From Aromatoleum toluolicum (lineage in GTDB: Bacteria > Pseudomonadota > Gammaproteobacteria > Burkholderiales > Rhodocyclaceae), in the NCBI RefSeq assembly GCF_012911005.2, contig NZ_WTVS01000019.1, positions 25,213 through 89,212 on the forward strand: DNA of 64,000 nt. The letters run 5' to 3'. Both the position numbers and the translations under genes were made by a program. A model generated the notes under the pieces. The model was not told the origin of the DNA and did no database searches. It saw nothing but the letters and a program-made list of their open reading frames with translations. Below are positions 45,583 through 54,131 of the stretch, one piece after another; position 1 is the first letter of the stretch, and every line of letters starts with the position of its first letter.

Positions 45583-46189
45583 CGCGGCCGCGGACCAGGT
45601 TCACAAGTTGCGCGAGTTCGACGGCGGAGCGCACTTCCATCTTCTCGAACACCTTGGAGCGGTGCGCTTCCACGGTGCGCATCGAGATGCACAGCTCGTC
45701 GGCGATGACCTTGTTGAATTTGCCGGCAAGGATCAGTTCCATGACCTCCTGCTCGCGCGCGGTGAGCAGGGCGAGGCGTGCCTCGACGGTTTCGCGCGTG
45801 GCTTCGGCGCGCTGGTTGTTGGCGTCGATCTCCAGCGCGCGCATGACGATGTCCACGAGGTCGCTGTCGTTGAAGGGCTTCTCGATGAAATCGAAGGCGC
45901 CTTTCTTCAGCGCGGCCACGGCCATCGGCACGTCGCCGTGGCCGGTGATGAAGATGACGGGCAACTGGTTGCCGCGCTGGCGCAGCACGTCGAAGCATTC
46001 GAGGCCGCTCATGCCTTCCATGCGGATGTCGAGCACCACGCAGCCGCGCCAGCCGGGCTGCAGCGCCTCGAGGAAGCTCTCGGCGCTCGGCCATGTGGCG
46101 CACGCGACGTCGCGCGTCTTGAACAGCCACTGCAGGGCGTCGCGGATCGCTTCGTCGTCGTCGATGATGTGGGCACAGGGCTGGGTCAT
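45572..46189 (-). CDS. dctR: FixJ/DctR-type response regulator
   Basis: A 205-aa two-component regulator: receiver (HIIDDDEAIRDALQWLF; phosphoacceptor Asp54 in VVLDIRMEGMSG; DFIEKPFND) and LuxR-type DNA-binding domain (LTAREQEVMELILAGKFNKVIADELCISMRTVEAHRSKVFEKM). The start overlaps the stop of the sensor kinase gene as ATGA. The pairing with a DctS-like kinase and divergence from dctPQM match DctSR of Rhodobacter, so it probably activates the TRAP transporter genes. The gene name is by context. Confidence 0.88.
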   Translation of the reverse strand: MTQPCAHIIDDDEAIRDALQWLFKTRDVACATWPSAESFLEALQPGWRGCVVLDIRMEGMSGLECFDVLRQRGNQLPVIFITGHGDVPMAVAALKKGAFDFIEKPFNDSDLVDIVMRALEIDANNQRAEATRETVEARLALLTAREQEVMELILAGKFNKVIADELCISMRTVEAHRSKVFEKMEVRSAVELAQLVNLVRGRGAH

Positions 46190-48156
46190 GGGGTTTCCAC
46201 GGGTAGCGACAGGGTGAAGATGGTACCGCCGTCGGGGTTGGTTTCGAAACCGAGCCGGCCATGGTGCAGTTCGGCGATGGAGCGGCAGATGTTGAGGCCC
46301 ATGCCCATGCCTTCGGCCTTGGTCGTGAAGAAGGGTTCGAACAGGCGGCGGCCGGTCTCGGCATCGATGCCGGTGCCATTGTCGGCGACGCGCACGACGA
46401 GCGTGTCGCCCTCGCGCCGCGTGCTGACGCGCACGGTGCGCCGCGCGGGGGGATTGTCGCGCATCGCGTCCATGCCGTTGCGCACGAGATTCACCATCAC
46501 CTGCTCGATCATCACGGGATCGGCGGCGACGGCCGGCAGCGAGTCCTCGAGGTCGGTTTCGATGCGCATGCCGCGCTTGGCGGAGTCGGCTTCGATCAGG
46601 CCGATCGCCTCGCGGATCATCAGGTTGATGTCCAGCGGTTCGCGCTTGGGCTCGGAGCGGCGCACGAAGTCGTGCACGCGGCGGATGATGTCACCGGCGC
46701 GCCGCGCCTGCCGGCCGATCCGGTCGAAGATGTCCTTCAGTTCGCTGCGGTCGATGTCGGGCTGGTCGAGGCGGTTGAGGCAGCCGGTGTTGTAGCTGGC
46801 GATCGCGGCGAGCGGCTGGTTGAGCTCGTGGGCGAGCGTCGAGGCCATCTCGCCCATCGTGATCAGGCGCGAGGTGGCCTGCAGGCGCTCTTCCTGCTGG
46901 CGCGCGAGTTCCTCGGCGCGCTTTTGTGCGGTGATGTCGAGCATCGAGCCCATCCACCCGGTGTGCCGGCCGGCCGCGTCGATCAGTGGCGCTTCGAAGA
47001 TCAGCGCGTCGAAGCGCTCGCCGTTCTTGCGCCGCAGGCGGAGCTCGAAGCCCTCGGGCGAGGCGTCGCCGCCGAGGATGCGGTCGTGGATTTCCTGTGT
47101 CTGCTGCAGGAACTCCGGATCCCAGTAGGGCATGGGCGGGGTGCGGCCGATGAGCTCTTCCGCGCTGTAGCCGACCATCCTGCAGAAGGCGGGGTTGACG
47201 TAGGTGATGCGTCCGTCGAGGTCGCGTGCGCGCAGGCCGGTGAGCATGGAGTCTTCCATCGCCCGCCGGAACAGGGATTCGCTGCGCAGGGCCTGTTCGG
47301 CCCGGTGGCGGCGTTGCAGTTCGTGGCGCAGCTGCAGCACGCTCCAGATCAGGACGCCGCCGAGCAGCAGGATCGAGCCGATCAGCAGGACCTGGACCCA
47401 GCGCGTCTCGCCCTGGTAGGCGGTGACCTTCAGCGTCAGGCCGCCGCCCGGAGGGTCGAAGGCCATCGAGTAGCTCTGGCGGTCGGACAGCGGGGCGACC
47501 TTGGATTTCGCGACGAGCTCGCGTCCGTCGCTGTCGAGCACGCTCACTCGGTAACGCTCGGCGAACCACCACGGCAATTCGTGGGTGACGAGGTCGTGCA
47601 GCGAATAGACGCCCACCATTGCGCCCGCGAAGCCGCCCTCGGTATAGATCGGGACATGCACCTCGAACTGCTGGCGGTTGCCCGCGGCCGCATAGGTTTG
47701 GCTGTAGACGCGCCTTTCCAGCGCTTGGGCGAGCCGGAAGCTGGAGGCCGACTGTTCGCCCAGCGATTCGCCGAGCATCTCGCCTTCGCCGATGGGCGGC
47801 ATGGCGCCCTGCAGACGGCCCGCGGCGTCGAGCCACATCACGCGCACGAGGCCGTTCTCCGAGCGCACGAGCTGGCGCAGCGCGGCCGAGGCCTGCGGCT
47901 GGTGGCGATCGGCGGCAAGGATCTCCTGGCCGATCTGCGCAAGTTGCGAGGCGTTGCGCTCAAGCTTGAACTGCAGGTTCTGCTCCATCCACAGCACGTC
48001 GCTGATGAGCGTGGCACGCTGCTCTTCCTCGTCGTAGCTGCGCGTGAGCCATACCAGCGCGGCGATCACGGCGAGGAACAGCAGCACCGTCAGGTAGGGC
48101 ACCGCGGTGAGCCAGCGTTGCCGGACGGAGAGCGCGATCGTCTGGTGAGGGGTCAT
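46186..48156 (-). CDS. dctS: DctS-type membrane sensor histidine kinase with PAS domain
   Basis: A 656-aa kinase. TM1 (LTAVPYLTVLLFLAVIAALVWL), a periplasmic sensor of about 220 residues with double-PAS/PDC-like features (FEVHVPIYTEGGFAGAMVGVYSLHDLV), TM2 (VLLIGSILLLGGVLIWSVL), a cytoplasmic PAS (MEDSMLTGLRARDLDGRITYVNPAFCRMVGY), HisKA with the phosphorylated His in ASTLAHELNQPLAAI, and HATPase_c (NLVRNGMDAMRD, DNGTGI, GMGMGLNICRSI). I choose the ATG at 48156 because a 39-residue longer frame would cover the palindrome at 48179. It probably senses external C4-dicarboxylates for the divergent TRAP system. Confidence 0.9.
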   Translation of the reverse strand: MTPHQTIALSVRQRWLTAVPYLTVLLFLAVIAALVWLTRSYDEEEQRATLISDVLWMEQNLQFKLERNASQLAQIGQEILAADRHQPQASAALRQLVRSENGLVRVMWLDAAGRLQGAMPPIGEGEMLGESLGEQSASSFRLAQALERRVYSQTYAAAGNRQQFEVHVPIYTEGGFAGAMVGVYSLHDLVTHELPWWFAERYRVSVLDSDGRELVAKSKVAPLSDRQSYSMAFDPPGGGLTLKVTAYQGETRWVQVLLIGSILLLGGVLIWSVLQLRHELQRRHRAEQALRSESLFRRAMEDSMLTGLRARDLDGRITYVNPAFCRMVGYSAEELIGRTPPMPYWDPEFLQQTQEIHDRILGGDASPEGFELRLRRKNGERFDALIFEAPLIDAAGRHTGWMGSMLDITAQKRAEELARQQEERLQATSRLITMGEMASTLAHELNQPLAAIASYNTGCLNRLDQPDIDRSELKDIFDRIGRQARRAGDIIRRVHDFVRRSEPKREPLDINLMIREAIGLIEADSAKRGMRIETDLEDSLPAVAADPVMIEQVMVNLVRNGMDAMRDNPPARRTVRVSTRREGDTLVVRVADNGTGIDAETGRRLFEPFFTTKAEGMGMGLNICRSIAELHHGRLGFETNPDGGTIFTLSLPVETP

Positions 48157-48178
48157 GTGCGCACGTCCGTGTCCGGTG

Positions 48179-48194
48179 TTGTGGATGTCCACAA
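48179..48194. promoter_or_regulatory. Perfect 16-bp palindrome between dctS and dctP
   Basis: TTGTGGATGTCCACAA is a perfect inverted repeat with 7-base arms and a 2-base centre. It lies 22 bases upstream of the dctS ATG and 119 bases upstream of dctP, in a 157-base divergent region. It is a strong candidate operator, for DctR or another dimeric regulator. Confidence 0.55.
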
Positions 48195-48313
48195 TGTAAT
48201 AGATGTGCGTGGCTTCATAGACTGATAGAAGTGTCCGGCGCCTCTGGTTGCTGCACGGCACCCGCCCGGACATGGGTCAGGTAAATAACTATGCAATTTG
48301 GAGGAGATAGGGA

Positions 48314-49318
48314 ATGAAAATCCGCGCCCTTTTCATCGGTCTTGTCGCCATGGGGCTGTCCGCAGTCGCGGTCGCCGCCGATCCCGTAGTCGTCAAGTTC
48401 AGCCACGTCGTTGCCAACGACACGCCCAAGGGCAAGGCAGCAGACAAGTTCAAGGAACTCGCCGAGAAGTACACCAAGGGTGCCGTCAAGGTCGAAGTCT
48501 ACCCGAACAGCACGCTGTACAAGGACAAGGAAGAAATGGAGGCGCTGCAGCTGGGCGCCGTGCAGATGCTCGCGCCGTCGCTGGCGAAGTTCGGTCCGCT
48601 GGGCGTGAAGGAGTTCGAGGTCTTCGATCTGCCTTACATCTTCGACGGCTACGACGACCTGCACAAGGTGACCCAGGGGGCCGTCGGCAAGCAGCTCCTC
48701 GGCAAGCTCGAGGGGCGCGGCATCAAGGGCCTGGCGTTCTGGGACAACGGCTTCAAGTCGCTGTCGGCCAACACGCCGATCAAGGCCCCGGAGGACGTGA
48801 AGGGCAAGAAGCTGCGCGTGCAGTCGTCCAAGGTGCTCGAGGAGCAGATGCGCGCGCTCGGCGCAATCCCGCAGGTGATGGCCTTCTCCGAGGTGTATCA
48901 GGCGCTGCAGACGGGCGTCGTGGATGGTACCGAGAACCCGCATTCGAACCTCTACACGCAGAAGATGCATGAGGTGCAGAAGCACATGACCCTGACCGAC
49001 CACGGTTATCTGGGTTATGCGGTTATCACCAACAAGAAGTTCTGGGACGGCCTGCCGGCCGAGGTGCGCGGCCAGCTCGAGCAGGCGATGAAGGAGTCGA
49101 CCGAGTTCGCGAACAAGATCGCGCGCGAGGAGAACGACAAGGCCCTCGAGGCGGTGCGTGCATCGGGCAAGACCGCGATCTACAAGCCGACCGACGCCGA
49201 GAAGTTGGCGTTCAAGAAGGCGCTCGTGCCGGTGCACAAGAAGATGGAATCGCGCATCGGCGCCGAGACCATCCAGTCCATCTACAAGGACACCGGGTTC
49301 GACCCGTCGAAGCTGTAA
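48314..49318 (+). CDS. dctP: TRAP transporter C4-dicarboxylate-binding protein DctP
   Basis: Periplasmic solute receptor of a tripartite ATP-independent transporter. A Sec signal peptide (MKIRALFIGLVAMGLSAVAVAA, cleavage near residue 22) precedes a mature domain that begins DPVVVKFSHVVANDTPKGKAAD. DctP motifs include NSTLYKDKEEMEALQLGAVQM, the substrate-contact segment KLRVQSSKVLEEQMRALGAIPQVMAFSEVYQALQTGVVDGTENP, and NKKFWDGLP. 334 aa. GGAGGAG with GGGA precedes the ATG. C4-dicarboxylates (malate, succinate, fumarate) are the likely substrates given the DctSR neighbours. Confidence 0.95.
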   Translation: MKIRALFIGLVAMGLSAVAVAADPVVVKFSHVVANDTPKGKAADKFKELAEKYTKGAVKVEVYPNSTLYKDKEEMEALQLGAVQMLAPSLAKFGPLGVKEFEVFDLPYIFDGYDDLHKVTQGAVGKQLLGKLEGRGIKGLAFWDNGFKSLSANTPIKAPEDVKGKKLRVQSSKVLEEQMRALGAIPQVMAFSEVYQALQTGVVDGTENPHSNLYTQKMHEVQKHMTLTDHGYLGYAVITNKKFWDGLPAEVRGQLEQAMKESTEFANKIAREENDKALEAVRASGKTAIYKPTDAEKLAFKKALVPVHKKMESRIGAETIQSIYKDTGFDPSKL

Positions 49319-49326
49319 CTCACCGT

Positions 49327-49380
49327 CGTAACCTCACGACCGCCAACTGTTACGGCAGGAACCCTGCTACGCGCTTGCGT
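49327..49380 (+). promoter_or_regulatory. Series of hairpins between dctP and dctQ
   Basis: Three consecutive stem-loops can be read: CGTAAC/GTTACG (49327-49332 with 49349-49354), GCAGG/CCTGC (49355-49367) and ACGC/GCGT (49369-49380). There is no T tract. They could stabilise the dctP mRNA or reduce read-through into the permease genes. Confidence 0.4.
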
Positions 49381-49412
49381 GGCGGGGACTTGCCGTGCGA
49401 CGGGAGATCCCC

Positions 49413-50129
49413 ATGCTTAAAGTGCTCGATCACATCGAGGAATGGCTCATCACCTTCCTCATGGGCGCGGCCACGCTGATCATCTTCGTGTCCGTCGTCC
49501 ACCGCTATGGCTCCGGCCTGTCCATCCCTGGCGTGCAGGACTGGCTGCTGTCCCTGCATTTCGGCTGGGCGCAGGAGCTCACCATCATCATGTTCGTGTG
49601 GATGGCGAAGTTCGGCGCCGCCTATGGCGTGCGCACCGGCATCCACGTCGGCGTCGATGTGCTGATCAATCGCCTGTCGGATGCCAACCGCGCCAAGTTC
49701 GTCGTCATCGGCCTCGGCGCCGGGGCGCTATTCACCGGCATCGTCGGTACGCTGGGCCTGACCTTCGTGCTCGAGAACGGCGCGCATTACCAGTTCCTGA
49801 CCTGGTTCGGCATGGATGTCGGCGACCTGTATGAAGGTCCGACGACGCCCGACCTCGAGTGGCCGACCTGGATCGTCTATTCGGCGATCCCGCTCGGGTC
49901 CTACCTGATGTGCTTCCGCTTCCTGCAGGTGATGGTGTCCTTCATCCGCACCGGCGAGCTGCCGCACCACGACCATGGTCACGTCGACGGCATCGATGAG
50001 GAGCACCTGCCGGTGGATGCCAACTACCTCGACATGGGCGACAACCTGCATCCGCATGACCTGAAGCACAAACAGTTCGGAGAGAACCGCAATAAGGGTC
50101 GCGACGACGGCCAGGGAGGCAAGCCATGA
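49413..50129 (+). CDS. dctQ: TRAP transporter small permease DctQ with His-rich tail
   Basis: The small four-helix membrane subunit, 238 aa. Helices are at about 11-30 (WLITFLMGAATLIIFVSVV), 53-70 (AQELTIIMFVWMAKFGAA), 94-120 and 153-178. The start at 49413 has GGGAG 6-7 bases upstream; 49395 is six codons longer. After the last helix there is a cytoplasmic extension of about 58 residues (181-238) with eight histidines and many acidic residues, unusual for a DctQ. The gene overlaps dctM by four bases. Confidence 0.94.
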   Translation: MLKVLDHIEEWLITFLMGAATLIIFVSVVHRYGSGLSIPGVQDWLLSLHFGWAQELTIIMFVWMAKFGAAYGVRTGIHVGVDVLINRLSDANRAKFVVIGLGAGALFTGIVGTLGLTFVLENGAHYQFLTWFGMDVGDLYEGPTTPDLEWPTWIVYSAIPLGSYLMCFRFLQVMVSFIRTGELPHHDHGHVDGIDEEHLPVDANYLDMGDNLHPHDLKHKQFGENRNKGRDDGQGGKP

Positions 50130-51409
50130 GCGCCGCAATCATCTTTGTGATCCTCCTGGTGCTGATGCTGACCGGGATGCCGATCTCCATTTCGCTGGGT
50201 CTGACGGTCCTGACCTTCCTTTTCACGATGACCCAGGTGCCGATCGAGTCGGTCGCGCTGAAGCTGTTCACGGGCATCGAGAAGTTCGAGATCATGGCGA
50301 TCCCGTTCTTCATCCTCGCGGGTAACTTCCTCACCCATGGTGGGGTTGCGCGGCGGATGATCAACTTCGCCACCTCGATGGTCGGGCACTGGTACGGCGG
50401 CCTCGGCTTGGGTGGTGTGATGGCGTGCGCGCTGTTCGCCGCGGTGTCGGGCTCCAGCCCCGCGACCGTGGTCGCGATCGGCGCGATCCTGCTGCCGGCG
50501 ATGGTCAAGCAGGGCTTCCCGAACAAGTTCGGCGCCGGCGTGATCACAACCTCGGGCGCGCTGGGCATCCTGATCCCGCCGTCGATCGTGATGGTCATGT
50601 ACTCGGTGTCGACCAACACCTCGGTCGGGGCGCTGTTCATGGCCGGTGTGGTGCCGGGCCTGATGCTCGCGCTGTTCCTGGGTTTCACGACCTGGTACCG
50701 CGCGCGCAAGTTCGACTACCCGCGCCAGCCGAAGGCGAGTGCCCTGGAGCGCCTGAAGGCCTTCAAGGAGTCCGCCTGGGGCCTGTTCCTGATCGTCGTG
50801 GTGATGGGCGGTATCTATACCGGCATCTTCACGCCGACGGAAGCCGCCGCGATGAGCGCGGTGTATGCGTTCTTCGTCGCGGTGTTCGTGTACAAGGACC
50901 TGCGCATGTCCGACGTGCCCAGGGTGCTGCTGAACTCCGCGAACATGAGTGCGATGCTGCTCTACATCATCACCAACGCGGTGCTGTTCTCCTTCCTGCT
51001 CACGCACGAGAACATCCCGCAGGCGATGGCGGACTTCATGATCGGCAGCGGCGTCGGCGTGATCGGCTTCCTGATCATGGCCAACATCCTGATGCTGATC
51101 GCGGGCAACTTCATGGAGCCGTCGTCGATCGTGCTGATCCTCGCGCCGATCCTGTTCCCGATCGCGATCAAGCTCGGCATCGACCCGGTGCACTTCGGCA
51201 TCATCATGGTGGTGAACATGGAAGTCGGCATGTGCCACCCGCCGGTGGGCCTGAACCTCTACGTCGCCTCCGGCATCACCAAGATGGGCATCACCGAGCT
51301 GACGGTGGCGGTATGGCCGTGGCTGGTGTCGATGCTGATCTTCCTCGTCATCGTCACCTACGTGCCGTGGATCTCGCTGGCGCTGCCGCGGGCGCTCGGC
51401 ATGCTGTAG
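50126..51409 (+). CDS. dctM: TRAP transporter large permease DctM
   Basis: The ion-transporter-superfamily subunit that couples Na+ or H+ to uptake. 427 aa with about 12 helices; motifs VLMLTGMPISISLGLTVL, FFILAGNFLTHGGVARRMINFA, GGVMACALFAAVSGSSPATVVAIG, GVITTSGALGILIPPSIVMVMYSV and MEVGMCHPPVGLNLYVASGI are characteristic of DctM. It starts inside the dctQ end (ATGA) and is followed 21 bases later by a strong terminator, so dctPQM forms one unit. Confidence 0.98.
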   Translation: MSAAIIFVILLVLMLTGMPISISLGLTVLTFLFTMTQVPIESVALKLFTGIEKFEIMAIPFFILAGNFLTHGGVARRMINFATSMVGHWYGGLGLGGVMACALFAAVSGSSPATVVAIGAILLPAMVKQGFPNKFGAGVITTSGALGILIPPSIVMVMYSVSTNTSVGALFMAGVVPGLMLALFLGFTTWYRARKFDYPRQPKASALERLKAFKESAWGLFLIVVVMGGIYTGIFTPTEAAAMSAVYAFFVAVFVYKDLRMSDVPRVLLNSANMSAMLLYIITNAVLFSFLLTHENIPQAMADFMIGSGVGVIGFLIMANILMLIAGNFMEPSSIVLILAPILFPIAIKLGIDPVHFGIIMVVNMEVGMCHPPVGLNLYVASGITKMGITELTVAVWPWLVSMLIFLVIVTYVPWISLALPRALGML

Positions 51410-51430
51410 CATTCCGGCGCTCTACGGAAA

Positions 51431-51458
51431 AGCCCGCCCGTTCCGGCGGGCTTTTTTT
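51431..51458 (+). terminator. Rho-independent terminator of dctPQM
   Basis: AGCCCGCC (51431-51438) and GGCGGGCT (51445-51452) form a perfect 8-bp stem with a 6-base loop, followed by a run of seven T (51452-51458) and preceded by an A run. This is the clearest intrinsic terminator in the window. Confidence 0.95.
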
Positions 51459-51534
51459 CGTCATCGCAAAGCTGGAGTAGACTGACCTGTCGGCCGCGCG
51501 CCGCGCGCCATCGTGAAAGGACGACTTCGCGGAA

Positions 51535-52488
51535 ATGACGATCTACCTGAACGAAGAAGAGGTCGGCAGCCTGCTGGACATGCCGCTGGTGCTGGAGGCC
51601 GTGGAGCGGGTCATGGCCGCGCACGGGCGCGGCGAGACCGTGGATTACCCGCGCCAGCGCGTGCGCCTGCCGGCGTCGATGACGCACCTGCTGCAGGGCG
51701 GCGTGCCGGAGCTGAATCTCAGCGGTCTCAAGGTGTACACGTCTGCAGGCGGGCGCAACCGCTTCTGGGTTCATCTCTTCGATGCGACCAATGGCGATCC
51801 TGTCGCAGTGCTGGAGGCGGACCGCCTCGGCATGATGCGCACCGGCGCGGCCGGCGGCGTCGCGACGAAGTGGCTGGCGCGGCCCGATGCGCGCGTGGCC
51901 GGCGTGTTCGGATCGGGCTGGCAGGCGCAGGGTCAGGTGCTTGCGCTGTGCGCCGTGCGCCCGATCGAGCGCATCAAGGTGTTTGCGCGCAACCCGGAGC
52001 GGCTGGCGACTTTCTGCGCGCAGATGAGCCGCGCGACCGGGCGCGAGGTCGTGCCGGCGGCGAGTGCCGAGGACACCGTGCGCGGTTCGGACGTGGTCGT
52101 GACGATCACGACCTCACCCAAGCCCCTCTTCGATGCGAACTGGCTCGAGGAGGGCACGCACATCACCGCCGCGGGCTCCAACAGCCTGGCCCGCCAGGAA
52201 CTGTCCGAGGTGGCGGTGCGGCGGGCCGACGTGATCTGCGTCGATTCGCGCGAAATCGCCGTGCGCGAGGCGGGCGACCTGATGCCGCTGCTGGAGAAGG
52301 GGCGCACCCAGCCGGGGCGCTGGGTGGAGCTGGGCGAAGTGATCGCCGGCGTGCGGCCCGGGCGCACCGCGCCGGGGCAGGTCACGCTGTTCGAGTCGCA
52401 GGGCATGGCGATCCAGGACATCGCAGTCGCGGCGCGTGTCGTTGCCCTCGCGCGCGAACGCGGCCTCGGCTGCGAGTTGCCGTACTGA
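51535..52488 (+). CDS. Ornithine cyclodeaminase / mu-crystallin family protein
   Basis: A 317-aa NAD(P)-dependent enzyme fold. N-terminal dimerisation/substrate domain (LNEEEVGSLLDMPLVLEAVERVMAAH ... GLKVYTSAGGRNRFWVHLFDATNGDPVAVLEADRLGMMRTGAAGGVATKWLA) and a Rossmann domain with GVFGSGWQAQGQVLAL. The R-T-G-A motif (MMRTGAAGGVA) matches the family. Members include ornithine cyclodeaminase, delta1-pyrroline-2-carboxylate reductase and ketimine reductases; the exact substrate cannot be assigned. A TAGACT (51478-51483) is a possible -10. The PP2C gene starts 25 bases downstream. Confidence 0.92.
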   Translation: MTIYLNEEEVGSLLDMPLVLEAVERVMAAHGRGETVDYPRQRVRLPASMTHLLQGGVPELNLSGLKVYTSAGGRNRFWVHLFDATNGDPVAVLEADRLGMMRTGAAGGVATKWLARPDARVAGVFGSGWQAQGQVLALCAVRPIERIKVFARNPERLATFCAQMSRATGREVVPAASAEDTVRGSDVVVTITTSPKPLFDANWLEEGTHITAAGSNSLARQELSEVAVRRADVICVDSREIAVREAGDLMPLLEKGRTQPGRWVELGEVIAGVRPGRTAPGQVTLFESQGMAIQDIAVAARVVALARERGLGCELPY

Positions 52489-52513
52489 GGGCAGGCCGGG
52501 GAGCCGCCGGGTC

Positions 52514-53284
52514 ATGTCTGCCGTATCGCCGATCCGTTTCGAGTTCTGCTCGCGCAGCGATGTCGGGCGGGTGCGCAAGCGCAACGAGGATTCGCTTGCG
52601 ATCGACGAGCGGCGCGGGTGGGCGGTGCTGGCGGACGGCATGGGAGGCTATCGCGGCGGCGACATCGCGTCGCGGATTGCCGTGGAGGTGATCCGGCGGC
52701 GGCTGGATCGCGATCTGGTCGCCCCGGATGACGGAGTGCCCGGGTACGTTGCGGCAGTGCTCGAAGCCGCCGCGCACGATGCCAATGCCGCCATCCGGGC
52801 CGAGGCAACCCGCGATCCCAATCTCTCGGGCATGGGTTCGACGCTGGTGGTCGCGGTGTTTCTAGCCGATTGCGTAGTGATCGCGCATGTCGGCGATTCG
52901 CGCATGTACCGGCTGCGCGGCGGCGAGCTGGCGCGACTGACGCGCGACCACACGATGCTGCAGGAGCTGCTGGATGCCGGTATCCTCGCGCCGGAGGACG
53001 TCGCGCACTCGCAGTTCCGCGGCCTGCTGACCCGTGGCCTGGGGGTCTCGGCGCAGGTGCTGCCCGAGCCGGGAACCCATTCCGCCCGGCCCCGCGACGT
53101 CTTCCTGTTGTGTTCCGACGGGCTCACCGACATGCTCGACGACGCCGCGATCGCGGCGGTGCTGCAGCCTGTCGGATCGCAGGCGGCCCGCCCCGCGGAG
53201 GCCGCCGACCGTCTGGTTGCGCTGGCCAACGCGCAGGGTGGGCGCGACAATATTTCCGTGATTCTGGTGCGCATGGCGGCGTGA
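52514..53284 (+). CDS. PP2C-family serine/threonine protein phosphatase
   Basis: A 256-aa stand-alone bacterial PPM/PP2C phosphatase. It has the conserved metal-ligand motifs: SDVGRVRKRNEDSLAI, VLADGMGGYRGG (Asp41, Gly42), GMGSTLVVAVFLADCVVIAHVGDSRMYRL, LTRDHTMLQELLDAG, LCSDGLTDML, and GGRDNISVILVR. No transmembrane helix. The ATG at 52514 is chosen over the upstream frame that overlaps the preceding gene. No matching Ser/Thr kinase is present in the window. The next gene encodes an FHA phosphothreonine-binding protein. Confidence 0.95.
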   Translation: MSAVSPIRFEFCSRSDVGRVRKRNEDSLAIDERRGWAVLADGMGGYRGGDIASRIAVEVIRRRLDRDLVAPDDGVPGYVAAVLEAAAHDANAAIRAEATRDPNLSGMGSTLVVAVFLADCVVIAHVGDSRMYRLRGGELARLTRDHTMLQELLDAGILAPEDVAHSQFRGLLTRGLGVSAQVLPEPGTHSARPRDVFLLCSDGLTDMLDDAAIAAVLQPVGSQAARPAEAADRLVALANAQGGRDNISVILVRMAA

Positions 53285-53311
53285 GCGCCGCATGACGAAG
53301 GAAAGGTAACG

Positions 53312-54016
53312 ATGCCGAAGCTCATCCTCAGCATGGACGGTCTGGTACTCAAGGAAATCGCCCTCGACAAGGAGAAGATTTCGATCGGACGGAAGCCCAA
53401 CAACGACATCCAGATCGACAATCTCGCGATCAGCGGCCAGCACGCGCTGATCACGACCATCCTCGACGACTCCTTCCTCGAGGACCAGAACAGTACGAAC
53501 GGCAGCTACGTGAACGGCCAGCCGGTGAAGAAGTGCGTGTTGCACAACAACGACGTGATCGAACTCGGCAAGTACCGGCTCAAGTTCATCGCCGACGTGA
53601 AGCGTCGCGAGCGTGGGGATCGGGTGGAACCGTCGGCTGCGCTGCGCTCCTCGGCCGCGGGCGCATCGGCGGAGCAGCGCGGCGATGCGACGCAGATGCT
53701 GCCGCCGGATGTGCTCGCCAGCGTCACGGCCGAAGAGGCGGACGACAACCCTCGGCTCGGGATCGTCAAGGTCCTGACCGGGCCCACGGCGGGGCGCGAA
53801 CTGCGGCTGGCGAAGGCGATGACCACGCTGGGCAAGCCCGGCGTGCAGGTCGCCGTGATCACGCGGCGCCCCCAAGGGTATTTCATCGCCCATGCCGAAG
53901 GCGGGAGCTTTCCGCAGGTGAACAACCGCCCGATCGAGGCGGGTGCGCATCCGCTCAACGACGGGGATATTCTCGAGATCGCCGGCGTGCGCATGGCCTT
54001 TTCGCTAACCGACTAA
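53312..54016 (+). CDS. Protein with one canonical and one degenerate FHA domain
   Basis: A 234-aa soluble protein. FHA 1 (about residues 5-95) has the phosphothreonine-binding set: Gly26-Arg27 (ISIGRKPNND), Ser41 and His44 (ISGQHALI), and NSTNGSYVNG at 60-69. FHA 2 (about 148-232) has the same strand pattern and length (TTLGKPGVQ ... HPLNDGDILEIAGVRMAFS) but Lys for the key Arg and no Ser-x-x-His, so it probably does not bind phosphothreonine the same way. A Ser/Ala-rich linker joins them. A strong AAGGAAAGG site precedes the start. It links PP2C to the phosphodiesterase and ATPase genes. Confidence 0.92.
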   Translation: MPKLILSMDGLVLKEIALDKEKISIGRKPNNDIQIDNLAISGQHALITTILDDSFLEDQNSTNGSYVNGQPVKKCVLHNNDVIELGKYRLKFIADVKRRERGDRVEPSAALRSSAAGASAEQRGDATQMLPPDVLASVTAEEADDNPRLGIVKVLTGPTAGRELRLAKAMTTLGKPGVQVAVITRRPQGYFIAHAEGGSFPQVNNRPIEAGAHPLNDGDILEIAGVRMAFSLTD

Positions 54017-54131
54017 GCCCGGCCGTGTGCCTTAGTGCACGACGTTTCCGGAGGGTGGGTGCTAGCGTATTGGGGACGAAAAACAAGCTGCTGAGCGATC
54101 GGGGCGGGCGGCGCTGCAGGCGCGGGGGACG

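Noticed and set aside
48240..48275. Possible sigma-54 promoter before dctP (GG-N10-GC)
   Set aside because: Only the GG and GC dinucleotides match; the CAC and TT of the consensus are missing, and the adjacent regulator is FixJ/LuxR type, not an NtrC-type activator.
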